From Locusta migratoria (Eukaryota > Arthropoda > Insecta > Orthoptera > Acrididae), in contig CM048745.1 in the NCBI GenBank assembly GCA_026315105.1, positions 740,510,506-740,574,505 of the forward strand: 64,000 nucleotides of DNA, written 5' to 3'. Each line of letters opens with the position of its first letter. Within the stretch, counting starts at the first letter, position 1. Positions 42,200 through 52,829 of the stretch are shown piece by piece. The notes under the pieces were generated by a model that saw only the letters and a list, made by a program, of their open reading frames with translations, was not told the DNA's origin and ran no database searches. Position numbers and translations under genes: made by a program.

Positions 42200-43690
42200 C
42201 AGGGGCAATGGGGACAGCGTCAAGGACTTAAACTCACACACTTACAGAGATGCTATCACAGTCAGCACAGCCCCAATACCCACAAAAGGCAGGGGTTTAC
42301 TGGGCAGAGTGGCAAGTGGGACTGAAAGTGCATCAGGAGGATGTGGCCGAATTTCCAGAACTTGAAACATTGCATAGGGGGAGGGACATATGGCTTGACA
42401 TTGCAGGTGTGTATGATTACCTTCACCTTCTCAGGCAGTGTATCACCTTCGAAGGCCAGGGTGAAATCACCGGTGGCAACCCTGCTATCTTTTGGCCCCC
42501 CCATATAAGTACCGCACGAAGTGGACACCTCTGTAAATTGGCACACAGCTCACTGTCGGACTGGAAGAGGTGGTCGTGATGGTATATCAGACCCTGGACC
42601 ATGTTGAGCATCTTGTGGGGTGTGTTACTCATGGGAACATCACCCAGGCAAGTAATGCCTTTGACTGTGCAGGGAATGCTGTTTGTATCACAATAGCCCC
42701 ACTTCTGATCTTTGATAAGGATGCTTTCTTACCAAACTTATTTTCAAGCTGTCCAACAAAGAATTGCATGTCTGTCGACTGGAAGGATTCTCCATCAGTA
42801 CATGTGAAAACAAGGTACTGGGGCGAGTATGGCTCTGTTCGGTTGAATGCCCTATATTCCTCCCATGGTGTGGCCAGGACAGGAAAAGACTATGGATTGT
42901 ACATCATGTACATGGCTGCTGAGGGCCGGACTTCGAGGGAGCACTGTTATCGCAATCCATTGGTGGAAAGTCTTGTTCCATCAGTGCGACTGGAATTTCT
43001 GCCGCCTTCCCGAGTTGATTGGTAGGGGCAGTTTCCTCCGCTGGTAAAACGCCTGTTGTCCGGCTAACAGTAGTGCGTCCCGGTGAGACAGAGGATGACT
43101 GGGGCCGGCTACTGTTAGGCAACGTGACGGACGAGTCACATCTCGGTGGAGAAGGAGAGGAACTTTTTTTTGGAAGAGTGACAGCGAGAAGAAGAAGCAT
43201 TTGACGGTTGAGAAGGTTGGACATCTTGTTTAGGTGCCCGCAATTTATTAGAGGTTGATGAAGACGGAACTTTAGAGGGAGTGGGGAGGTGAAACGGGCT
43301 ATCTTCGGGCTGGCCGATTGCACAACTGTGTCAGCGAAAGTGAAATAGCAGATCTGTGTACCTGCCTCCTTAAGCGGTCAAGGGGAGGTGAGGACCTTAA
43401 TGTATGTACCCGCTGGAAGGATAGTGGGCTTCCAACTCGCTACCAACTTTTGAGCAGCAGAGGTTGAAACCTTTTCTGTGACCCAAATTTGTCTTTATAG
43501 ACAGGGCAGTCCCTAGAGCAAGCAGCATGGCCTCCCATGAAATTAATGCAGCGAGGGGCTGGAGGTGGGTAGTCGCCCTCATGGGTGTCCCTACCACAGG
43601 TGACACATTTGGCTGTATTGTATTTATTTATTGCACATGGGGCGGGGGGAGCAATCTGTTCAATCAATTTATAAAGGACAACAGCCAAGA
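42200..43690 (-). mobile_element. Jockey/I-like LINE, ORF1 (gag-like) region
   Basis: On the minus strand a Pro/Ser-rich block (42904-43323) and a Cys-rich block are seen. The block at 43440-43688 reads CVTCGRDTHEGDYPPPAPRC, then HAACSRDCPVY, which resembles the tandem CCHC zinc knuckles of LINE ORF1 proteins. The block at 42262-42546 reads VKVIIHTCNVKPYVPPPMQC, the usual PYVPPPMRCFKC-type knuckle lead-in. The two are not in normal order, so more than one fragment may be present. ORF1 products bind the LINE RNA. Frames are broken. Confidence 0.65.
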
Positions 43691-43750
43691 ATGCTTTTAT
43701 TTATTTATTTATTTATTTTTATTTTATTTTTATTTTTTTATTTTTTTTTA
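43691..43750. repeat. T-rich (TTTA)n tract
   Basis: TTTATTTATTTATTTATTT grading into T runs; simple sequence at the edge of the LINE ORF1 fragment. Confidence 0.9.
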
Positions 43751-44079
43751 GATAACTGGTTTCAGCAGTTTATGCAATCTTCAGATTTGCAAGCACATGC
43801 AAAATCATACAGTACTCAAAATGCTACAATAAAGCAAGTCAAAGAAATACATATCTTTAAAAATCCACTTTCAAAACCCACCTTCATTTCTTTCCTCAGA
43901 TCATCGCCTAAACATGAGACAACAATACTTTTAGATGGTTATATTCTAAAATTTTAATTTCATGTCCTGTATTGTGTGACACCTAGTTTATTGTTTTATA
44001 CGTAAATTGACAATATGTTGAGATAGATGTTAATTTTCCATTTCCATATTGAAAATGTCAATGTCACAAAGACACACAG

Positions 44080-44285
44080 CAGTGATGGTTGTATGACTGT
44101 TGTGTGCCTTTCTGATTGCATGAATGTCCTATTTTCTGAAGAAGGCTATGGCCGATAGCTGAAAGTGTTGTATGTGTGTTCTTTTGTATGTGCCGATCGC
44201 AGCTCGTCGCCATGCCTTTGCGGCGAGTTGTAAACTGTCCTTATTACTATATTATTCATTCCAACCTGGACTTTGCATTATTAAA
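44080..44285 (+). mobile_element. GT-rich repeat unit, single copy (family of 22772-23151)
   Basis: It matches one arm plus tail of the perfect palindrome: GATGGTTGTATGACTG, CTGAAGAAGGCTATGG, CCGATAGCTGAAAGTG, GCAGCTCGTCGCCATGCC, then ATTCATTCCAACCTGGAC. The donor-like site here reads GGCGAGT and has lost the GT. It is in the pumilio intron, antisense. Confidence 0.85.
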
Positions 44286-44715
44286 TAAATATTCCAAAAT
44301 ATTTAAACATTATGAACATTAAAATTTTCAAAATAACTTCCACTGGTTACTCGGTTCTAAATGGCAATCCACACCATTACAGCAGTTAATCTAAGTAAAA
44401 TGCATGCAGCACAGCTTGGATAAGTGTAGCAAAGGCTGGACACAACTTCAGAAATAAACAGCAATCACAATAAAAACAATCTTCATTGCCCTACAAAATT
44501 TTCTGAGGGTTCTTACCCCTGCAGGTTTATACGCAGATTATCATCCAGCAGAGTAACATAGTGTCTAGAAAATAGCATGGTCAAAGCAGAGACGAAAGAG
44601 GAGCACACACAAATTTACTCAAAAGGGCTTATTGCTAAGAAATTAGTGTGGTTGCGGAATAAATGTATATGACCAAGGTTCTGCTTTCTGAGAAGCTGAG
44701 AAGTCCAAGACTTAA

Positions 44716-44718
<3 letters not shown>

Positions 44719-44785
<67 letters not shown>
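44719..44785. repeat. (GA)n microsatellite next to pumilio splice donor
   Basis: About 33 GA units; on the pumilio (minus) strand this is a (CT)n tract that begins about 12 nt after the exon donor site GTGAGTAG at 44797. Confidence 0.98.
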
Positions 44786-44788
<3 letters not shown>

Positions 44789-44797
44789 GCTACTCAC

Positions 44798-44953
44798 ATC
44801 AATACTTTCATCACCCAGTGCCCAGCGAGGATGCTGCTTTGTGAAAGGAGGCGGTAAAGGGAAATCTGGGTCTGAATGTGGTCGTTGGAACATGTAACCG
44901 ACCATTGCATCATCCTGTGATCTTGCCAATTGTGGTCTACCAGTCTCTGGAGC
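44798..44953 (-). CDS. pum: Pumilio, N-terminal coding exon
   Basis: This minus-strand exon of 156 bp encodes 52 residues in phase 0, from APETGRPQLARSQDDAM to ALGDESID. The acceptor is TTTAATTTCAG|GC and the donor GATGAAAGTATTGAT|GTGAGTAG. The reading RSQDDAMVGYMFQRP and KQHPRWALGDESID matches the conserved N-terminal block of Pumilio proteins: vertebrate forms have RSQDDAMV-YFFQRQ and HRWPTGD, and the fly form has VGYVFQQRP and TRWACGDD. Pumilio is a cytoplasmic PUF-family protein that binds UGUA-containing 3' UTRs and recruits repressors. The PUF repeats are not in this window. The next exon I can support is 35438-35575, across a 9,222-bp intron. The start codon lies upstream, outside recognised sequence. 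Confidence 0.85.
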
Positions 44954-46137
44954 CTGAAATTAAACAGAAGATAGTTATATTTACAAACACAAGCTATTAA
45001 CAGTAAGTGGAATAATTTGCAGGGGTAAAAGCACATATAATTCAATTATACAGGCTTGCACTTTGGCCACTGTCGTATATTACAGATAAACACAATACCA
45101 AATACCTAACACAGTGTTCTTTATATTAATGTTTTACCTGGAATATTATTAAAACTTTATGAACAGAAAATTTAAATATTTAAAATGTTAACTGTCTCAG
45201 GAGTTCAAGATGTTGGTTATGAATTTCTGCATACCACTGATCTGTTCTTTATGAGACTGTGTTACTCGATGTCAAAATGCACTATCTACTCCATTACATA
45301 CTGTAGCAGCAAAAAACATGTTACTCTCCAGTTTGCCAATCTTACTTTGAAGGATGACTGTACACAGCTGATATAATATTATCACCAATAAATAAAGTAG
45401 CAAATCAAGTTTGGTTTCCTGCTTTATTAATGGGGATCTGATTTCAGCAATCCAATATGCCACCATCATGTCCTATACAGAAACTTAGTGGCTAAACTTT
45501 TACTGCAACAGCAAACAAGCATTTGCATCGGTTAATATAGCAGTTCATCAATGAACGACTTGAGGGCAGCTCTACACGAATTGTTGATCATAAAAATATA
45601 AAATAGAAACTATATTTTTCAGACAACATTGCAGGTTGTATATTTTAATCTTCTTTTATTTATACTATACTGGTTTCAACAAAGTCTAGCTGTCGTCCTC
45701 AAACCTTGTAGAATCATTTTATGTAATATGTATCCCACCCCCAAAATGAGAGCACATCTCACTACTGAAACAGCAGTACTGCATAGGCTTGCCATTAATA
45801 TAAATGAGAGTATATGAAATGTCCATACCCCCCTTCCCCTGATGTCTAAATGTGCAGGCACATCTACCACCGGCTGTGTTGTAGCCATGCCACGTCAAGT
45901 AATACAGCATGCTATATTGGCTTAAAGATATTATTATTATTACTACAAATAATTTATCGCACCCAACACATGTGTGAAACATGCTAAAGCATGGAACTTC
46001 AGAGCTTATATTTCAAAGTGTGAAATAAAAAGATATACATAATTTAGTACCAATCAAAACTTTCCCTTTCAGTTTACACCACTGGCCTTAATAGTTACAC
46101 TTTTTAGTGTACCAATGTCAGTTCTTGAATATTAGGT
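44954..46137. other. Pumilio intron upstream of the 44798-44953 exon, nothing recognised
   Basis: AT-rich DNA. The stretch 45640-45720 (ACTGGTTTCAACAAAG) resembles sequence often found in decayed insect repeats, but I cannot assign it. No exon is evident on the minus strand. Confidence 0.4.
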
Positions 46138-46226
46138 GGTGGTGGTGACGACGACAATGGTGGTAATAATAACGATGATGATGATAATGATGATAATAAT
46201 AATAATAATAAGAAGAAGAAGAAGAA
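46138..46226. repeat. Mixed trinucleotide microsatellite
   Basis: GGTGGTGGTGGTGACGACG grades into (GAT)n, (AAT)n and (AGA)n blocks. Confidence 0.92.
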
Positions 46227-46487
46227 TTCCTTTTCCAATATTTTTGATATTTTATCCATGATTACTATATCTCTTAATATTAAAAGCAGACCTCTCTATT
46301 GTGTTCATCATGACCACACTGGGATATTAAGGCAAAAATAATAACAGCCACTGTGTGTGTAAAACTCTTTGATCCCAAAGTACACCTATTTCAGTAATGA
46401 ACTAATTTCTTTCCTGAATAGCACATTTACATTTTTAGCAGGACAATGGAACTGGATTAGACAAGATAGACCCCCTCCCGCCTCTTA

Positions 46488-46490
<3 letters not shown>

Positions 46491-46550
<60 letters not shown>
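46491..46550. repeat. (CT)n microsatellite
   Basis: About 29 CT units; the frame reading Ser-Leu repeats across it is not a gene. Confidence 0.97.
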
Positions 46551-46552
<2 letters not shown>

Positions 46553-47254
46553 GCCCTCCCCCCCTTTATCACGACTGCTACCGTAATTTCATATCAGTTC
46601 TGTCATTTGTCTCTCTAGACAGAATAGGTAAGAAAACGGTATGTCTACAATATTTGGTCCAATTTTTATCTTTAGCAAGTCACACTTTAATTTTTCTGGT
46701 TTTTATAACTTTTGTTTTAGCTTCACTAATCCTCAACCTGCATTTCATAGCCACTGGTCATCTTTCACCAGCTGAAACTTCACAACAGTGATGACAAATT
46801 AAATCATTCCTTATGAGCTAATGAACACAACCTTGTGTTTCTGAATCTTCAACTATTATTCCCCCATTTGGGTTTTGTAGTTACTTTGAACAAATGACAA
46901 CTACTTTAACTTAGGCTATTATTTCCAACATTTATGAAAAGATACACACATAATGTACTACTACTATTTACGAAAAAAAAGTTAATAAAACCATTAGCAT
47001 CAGACATTAATAGAACACACTTGTTGAATAGAACCAGAGTGATGCCCTGCTGATTGCAGCACAATAACTGCCACAACAAACAATGGTTACTATTCAAGGT
47101 GGCAATTGTACTCTTACTGTTCCACTTGTCAGGCTTACATAAAGAAAATAAGATTAGTGTTTAACATTTTCAGTGTTACAGAAAATATGGATGTGTACAA
47201 GCCCCCTAACAATAGATACAATAGAATTTTTCTACTAATAATATTATTTCTTAA
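46551..47254. other. AT-rich spacer, nothing recognised
   Basis: No feature that I can support. Confidence 0.4.
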
Positions 47255-47267
47255 TAACCTCCATGAG

Positions 47268-47472
47268 CTGGGTTGTTTGGTTGGGATAGGGGGACTAAAC
47301 TACTGAGCTTATCAGTCCCCCAGTGGGGAGGGGAAAAAGTGAGGATAGGAAAGGATGTGAGGGGGAAAGGAAATGCAGTCCGGGAAGTAAAGAAGGAAAG
47401 AAGACTGCATTAGCTTGGGGCCTGTGCTCGCCATGCACATACTCACAAAAGAACTGTGAGTCCCCTTGGGGG
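47268..47472 (+). mobile_element. SINE-like GGGATAGGGGGAC repeat
   Basis: It begins GGGTTGTTTGGTTGGG and carries the full block order of the family (GGGGGACTAAACTACTGAGC, AAATGCAGTCCGGG, GACTGCATTAGCTTGGGG, ACTCACAAAAGAACTGTGAG), ending CCCCTTGGGGG. Flanks TAACCTCCATGAG (47255-47267) and TAACCTATATGAA (47473-47485) agree at 10 of 13 bases. Confidence 0.82.
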
Positions 47473-47485
47473 TAACCTATATGAA

Positions 47486-47590
47486 GCACATACATTGCAC
47501 AGGTGGGGTGACCTGCGTGCCTCAATGGTATAAGTAGCTGGACTGTAGGTGCAACCAGAGCAGTGGCACAGTGGAAGGCACACGAAGCGA
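47486..47590 (+). mobile_element. 5' leader fragment of RTE-like LINE
   Basis: GGTGGGGTGACCTGCGTGCC, TCAATGGTATAAGTAGC and TGTAGGTGCAACCAGAGC match the 5' leader of the LINE at 24505 (GGTGGGGTGGCTTGCGTGCC and onward) for about 100 bp. Only the leader is present. Confidence 0.6.
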
Positions 47591-48121
47591 AACAGACACC
47601 ACAATGGTGAATTGGGTCTAACAATTTCAGAGCAGAAGAAGATGCTGAGTATAAAACTGGCACCCTAATCTAATCGGGACTGAATCAGAGCCCAGTAGAT
47701 ATGGAGTGTTGTATGATCTGCACCCCAGGATGAGTGGGCTAGGAGACGAAAGGCATTAACCTCCCGCATGCAGCTTATCTTTAGTTGCTAAATATGGGGC
47801 AGCCAGGTCAGTTTTTTTGTTTGTTTTTGGTATAAAAAATGTCGAAAAAATGTATTACCCTCATTTTAGGAGGAGAGAACTGAAAACTGTGCGAGAGAGC
47901 TCATATGGAAGCCCGCCAAATGGCACCTTGGAGCTGGCATTCAGCCGAGGCTACCGAGTGGGAGCTGTACCATATGAAAAAGTTGTCAACATACAGTGCA
48001 GGATGACAAGTGGCCCAACAGAGCTCACCAACCCATTGATGGTGATTAGAAAGAATGTTACACTTAACACAGAACTGTGTAGAGCACCGTTCTCCTGGAT
48101 CCATGAGGAGCTGAAGGAAGA

Positions 48122-48322
48122 TGTGTGTTCTATTTTTTGTTAAGCTTATAGGAGTTAACTGCGGGGTCATCAGCCCCTAAACTTACAAAATACTTATGAA
48201 CTAACTTACACTAAAGACAACACAAATAGCCATGCCCGAGGCAGGATTTGAAACCCTGATGGAGAACGACCTTGCGCATCGGAGCATAGTGCCTCAATGC
48301 ACTCAGCCACTCCTCCAAAGTC
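48122..48322 (-). mobile_element. tRNA-derived SINE inserted in LINE RT, 11-bp target duplication
   Basis: Same family as 33851-34048, in minus orientation: degraded B box (GGTTTCAAATCC), CCTCGGGCATGGCTATTTG, TAAGTTAGTTCATAAGTATT, GGGGCTGATGACCCCGCAG. Flanks CTGAAGGAAGA (48111-48121 and 48323-48333) are identical. It lies between RT motifs A and C of the LINE. Confidence 0.88.
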
Positions 48323-49088
48323 CTGAAGGAAGAGCTGACCCTTACCCAGAACATGGAGCAGGATAAAAACTAATAAAAATTGGTACGGAGCCTTGTAGGC
48401 TCCAGTCATGAAGGGTACATAAAATATGATGACACCAAGCAGTGCTGTATGCCTTACGTAAATCAAAGAAAATGGCAACAAGATGTTGATGTTTTGAGAA
48501 GGCCTGCCTGATTGCTGTTTCCAGACGAAGTAGATGGTCTATAGTAAACTATCCCTCCCAGAACCGACACCAATAAGGTGAGAGAAGTCCATGTGATTCG
48601 AGAATCCAGCATAATCTGTGGGCAACCATTCATTCAAGAAATTTACATGGTATGTCTGTCAGGCTAATCGGCCGGTAACTGTCCCGGAAAGAGACATCCT
48701 TGCCAGGCTTAAGAACAGGAACCAATATACTGTCCCTCCACTGCGAGGGGAAAACCCCTTGGAGTGCCAAATATGGTTAAATACCTGGAGGGGATATTGC
48801 CATTGTGAAGGATTGAGATGTTGGAGAAGTTGATAATGGATGGGGCAAGGTGTGGAATCATGAAAAGAGGAAAGGGCCAGAACTAGTTCCTGTTCTTTAA
48901 GGTTCCTTCTGATGAGTGGTAAAACTTAGGTTTGAAGCATCGGCCTGTTTTTTCCTGAGAAGTAAAGGAGCCAGGTAGGAAGCCAACACCGATGCCTTTG
49001 TAAAGTGTGCTGAAAGGTGCTCTGTGAAAATCTATGGATCAGTACAGATCCCGTCTGGTCAGGCAAGGCCAGGGACTGAAGATGGCCA

Positions 49089-49130
49089 AAGGACTGATGA
49101 CCCCGCAGCTTTACAAACATTTGAACATTG
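49089..49130 (+). mobile_element. SINE 3' tail fragment
   Basis: AGGACTGATGACCCCGCAGC and TTTACAAACATTTGAACATT match the 3' end of the tRNA-derived SINE in plus orientation. The head is missing. Confidence 0.65.
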
Positions 49131-49765
49131 AAGACAGCCACTGGCAACCTTGATTGGAGAGGAGCACAGCTCACATATGTGACAAGAGTACAGAAGAGCA
49201 CAAGGAAGAGAGAAAACACTCCAAGCACACCCACTTATTCTGTTTGATTACATAATGAGCCATAGCACGAAGGCGTTTTAAGTTGATAAGTGCAGCATGG
49301 AACGTGCCGCTTAAGATGTTGCATGACTTGCCAGCACTCATGAATCGCCATGGCAATTGTTGCGTTCCACCACGGAACTGGACAGTGGCTAGGAGGACCT
49401 GTTGACTGGGAAACAGCAATGCTAGCAGCTCAAGTAATTGCATCAAACACATCACTGATGACCTCATCAATACAGTCATATGGGGATGGTGTGAAAACCA
49501 CCTGGTATGTATCCAAAGGCCAATTAGCATGACGGAAAACTCAAAGGGATAACCTGTCCCTCGTCAAGGAGGGGAGTGAAAGAATCAACGGAAAGTGGTC
49601 ACTATTGCAAATGTCATCATGTGGTGACAAGTAAAATGAAGGGAAAAGGGGGGGGGGGAGTAGTGATTGAAAGGTGTATGGCTGAGAAAGTGTGATAAGT
49701 GGTACTAAAATGGGTTAGGCAACCACTATTGAGAAGACAAGTAGTTATGTGCAAGTAGAGTCAGA

Positions 49766-50672
49766 CCGAATCATGATTTGGGGCTGAAACCATAACCAAA
49801 TATTCAGCTCCTCTTTTAGTTTTGGCCAAAACCATAACCGAAACTTGCGTAGTTAAGTTACAAAGTCTCTATATTTATGTTACACCACAAATGAATAGTT
49901 TTTCCACATTTTTCAAGATACCTTCCCTACCCTGCCCTGTACTAAGCCTTCTTGAGTGTGTGTAAGTCTAATGGAAATGACGTGGGAGGTGAACATGTTT
50001 AGACAAATCAATGGTACTTTTATTAAAGTACTTCCAAATTGGATTCTTTTCTCCTCATTGCAATATTTTCTACCTAAAAAATAAAAATGAAAGGAAGTTA
50101 GACAATAAGTAAAGTGAACTCGATACAGTAGAGTCTCAATATTTCTAGTCTCATAATTATGAGTTTCCCATAAATATGAGCATCATAGAAATAAACAACA
50201 ACTTCAGGTACATTCTATATTCACAGAAAAAGGTTCTCCATCATCATAATGTGAAGTAAATAGTGAAAAGACTTTAAAACCTCTAGACTGGAAATGTGGA
50301 TGTTTATTTTAAAACTTTCCCCCCCCCCCCCCCCTTTCACTTAAATTTGGATAGTTTGGAGTAATCTCGGTCCTGTTCAACCCGAATTGACGAGACTACT
50401 GTATAGCTACCACAAATTCCACAGTCCTGCATACCTTCTTGTATGAAGTTAATCTTTAGTATTTAGGTACACAAAACCATGTCAAATAGATTCTACGAAA
50501 TGCCAGAGCCACAACATGATTACCACAATACAAAATATGCATAAAGTAATCATTTGTTTGCTTTCATAAGTAGCCTTTATGATTTTGTTCTTGAAAGTAC
50601 TGGCTTGGCTGATTTCTGGCCAAAACTAATATTTTGGCAGAAACTGGCTGTAACCGAAACAAAATATTCGGT
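49766..50672. mobile_element. Possible hAT-type non-autonomous element inside LINE
   Basis: About 907 bp separate two collinear parts of the LINE endonuclease/linker region. The insert starts ACCGAATCATGATTTG and ends, reverse-complemented, ACCGAATATTTTGTTTCG. Inside each end, at 49818-49829 and 50617-50628, is a perfect inverted TAGTTTTGGCCA. CCGAA-rich ends are common in hAT elements. An 8-bp target duplication is not clear (only GAGT is shared). A C(18) run is at 50319-50336. Confidence 0.5.
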
Positions 50673-51309
50673 GAGTTTTTACCTGCAAGGTCTGGCTTGT
50701 TGCATGAGCACTGCCCCATGAACAATAATGGGCAGTGAAGTCCCCAAGAATGAGGAAGGGAGGGGGAAGTTGCTGAATGAAGTCTGTTAGAGCAGTGGAC
50801 GTATGTGGCCTGTCAGTTGGGAGAAAGAGATTACAAATTGTTAATGAAATGTGTAAGTGAACCTGAACAGCAAGCACTTCCAGTGTAGTACGGAGAGGAA
50901 TCTATGAACTAACAATGTCCGTATGAACTAGGGTGCAGACTCCACCAGATGCTTGTAGGGGGCCAACACAGTTCTGACTGAAAGCACAGAACCCATGGAG
51001 GTTTGTTGAATAGCCTCAGTGAAAGGCTATTCCTGCAGAACACAAGCTGCAAAGTACAAAGAAATAAGTTGTTTTAACTCAGGAGGTGATGGCAATAGTC
51101 ATTACAGTTCCATTGGATGAGAACAGATCAAGGATTCAGATGGGAGGCAAACAGATTGAAGAAAATCACAACACTGGGTCAACGACCATCACCGATGAGG
51201 GAGGGACACATCCATGAACAGCTGATCAGACCCAAGTTCAGTGGAATTAGTTTGTTGTGAGGACAAAGTTGATCCCTCAGGCACTAACAGAGGGGCCTTG
51301 TAAGTTGTG

Positions 51310-51382
51310 TTTCTTCTCTTCTCCTTCTTCTTCTTCTTCTTCTCCTCTTCTCCTCCTCCTTCTCCTCCTCTTCTTTCTCTCA
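51310..51382. repeat. CTT/CTC-rich simple sequence
   Basis: Imperfect TTCTTC and CTCCTC repeats; on the minus strand they encode a Glu/Lys-rich run within the LINE ORF1 end. Confidence 0.85.
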
Positions 51383-51879
51383 CAGGGGAGAGAGGACAGG
51401 TCCCAGTGAGAGAAATGGCATCAGTAAGGCCTGGCCCCACTGTAGATAGAGCAACCTTGGTATTTACAGACTGGAAGTCCAGTTGCCATCTTGAGGCAAA
51501 AGACTTACGATCTGATGAATGCTGGGAAGAGAGGAGCGCAGGGAGATGGCACATTCATCAGCAAGTGTCCCTCCCTCAGCAACCTCCCCCCCCCCCACAC
51601 ACACACACAGACTGGCCACAAATGCTGCAGACCTATCAGGGTAAGGTGCTATAGCGAGGAGGGAAGTGGGAAAGAAAAGGATGGGGATCCACACTGTAGG
51701 GGCTAGGTTGGGAGTTCTTCCCAAAATGGCTCACACTATTATCTGTGAATTTGTGGTGGAGATCAAACCCTGAGGAGCATAAAACTGGGCCAAAAATGTG
51801 GGTAAACAGCATGAAGACCAAAATTACTAAGGCTATCATCGCAACCATATGAATAGGCAGGGCATTTTAAAGGGAATCA

Positions 51880-52045
51880 CCTAGAGAGGGGAGATGAGTG
51901 GGAGCGGGAGGGAATTAGGATGGGGATGAGGGGAACTGGAAGGGGTAATGCAGCCTGGGAAAATAGGAAGAAAGGCTGAAATGGCTCAGGGACCTGTGTG
52001 TGTCACACACGTACCCAAAAAGAGCTGTGAACCCCCTTCGGGGAA
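51880..52045 (+). mobile_element. Diverged SINE-like GGGATAGGGGGAC-family copy
   Basis: Blocks TAATGCAGCCTGGGAAAAT, GCTCAGGGACCTGTG, CACACGTACCCAAAAAGAGC and GTGAACCCCCTTCGGGG align in order to the copy at 47268-47472. The 5' third is too diverged to place. Confidence 0.6.
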
Positions 52046-52089
52046 TGAGACTGCTAGTCAGGGAGCCCGAGCAAGACTGCTGGGAAAAA

Positions 52090-52829
52090 GAAAGAAAAAT
52101 TTTCAAACTTAGAAAATTTATAAGCAACCTTCACACTAGTCCTGCTGCTGAGAGCACCATATTTGACGATTCTTCTTTTCCTTGAAACAGACAGCTTTGA
52201 TGTATATCTTTGAAGTCATTCTACAAGTGAACAGGCGACAATACAGATTTGCATCTTTCTCCTACATCACTAGACTAAGTGCAGCATATCGCCTGAGTAA
52301 GTAGTTTTTATATACATTATAAAATTGTCGCTGGCTTGTCTGCTGTTAAATATGCTGCTTAAAGAAAAACATTATATTAAACATTACAATTCTCGACATA
52401 CTTTTTAAAGATCATTTTTCAAATGATATTAAACAACGTAATTATACATAACATAATGTGAGTGATAAGGAACCTTTTCACATGTACAAAACATTTGACA
52501 GACATTACATGACAGACTACGGAAAAAATATTTCAGGTTTTCTTGTAACAGATACAAATAGAATAAATTCAAAAGTGGTTTGTTATTACTGTAATGTTAG
52601 AAATGCTTAAGAAAATTAGATTCCTATTTTTATTATTCTATTTTGAATCATGAAAACAAAAATCAAATAGAAAAAATCTCTTTAATTTTATAGAATTTTT
52701 CAGTTTCCTGGGGAAACTTCAAATCTTTCTTTCATACAAACAATAAAATAACCTATCCTTTACGTCAAACCATTCTAAGTAATTTTGTTTCATACAAGCG
52801 GCAAATAACTTTTATTTATATAAATGTCT
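52090..52829. other. AT-rich spacer, nothing recognised
   Basis: No feature that I can support. Confidence 0.4.

Larger units (their letters stand above)
47591..51560 (-). mobile_element. Jockey/I-like LINE: ORF1 end, endonuclease and RT, decayed
   Basis: Minus strand, high to low: a Ser/Lys-rich ORF1 end (51189-51554); an endonuclease start around ELKQLISLYFAACVLQE (about 51085-51030); FLPTDRPHTSTALTDF and PPFLILGDFTAHYCSWGSAH (50825-50690), the endonuclease GDFNAHH-type motif; then, beyond a DNA element, the linker with ACVAAWRF-like sequence (49171-49530). RT reads VSFRDSYRPISLTDIP-like sequence (about 48660-48710), FFDLRKAYSTAWCHHIL (motif A, about 48470-48420), YVDDFFIWYSSHSVASAE-like motif C (about 48000-47935), and a thumb piece LYSASSSALKLLDPIHH (47595-47650). 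Three SINE pieces and a DNA element interrupt it. It is dead, with stops throughout. RNase H is not present in this copy. Confidence 0.78.

Noticed and set aside
43751..43800. Possible Penelope 3' end (GATAACTGGTTTCAGC and CAATCTTCAGATTTG)
   Set aside because: The motif is short and common in insect repeats; there is no GIY-YIG or RT reading upstream on either strand.
46369..46791. 140-codon frame with a Ser-Leu repeat and hydrophobic end
   Set aside because: The repeat is a (CT)n microsatellite and the rest lacks any recognised motif; the composition is that of AT-rich noncoding DNA.
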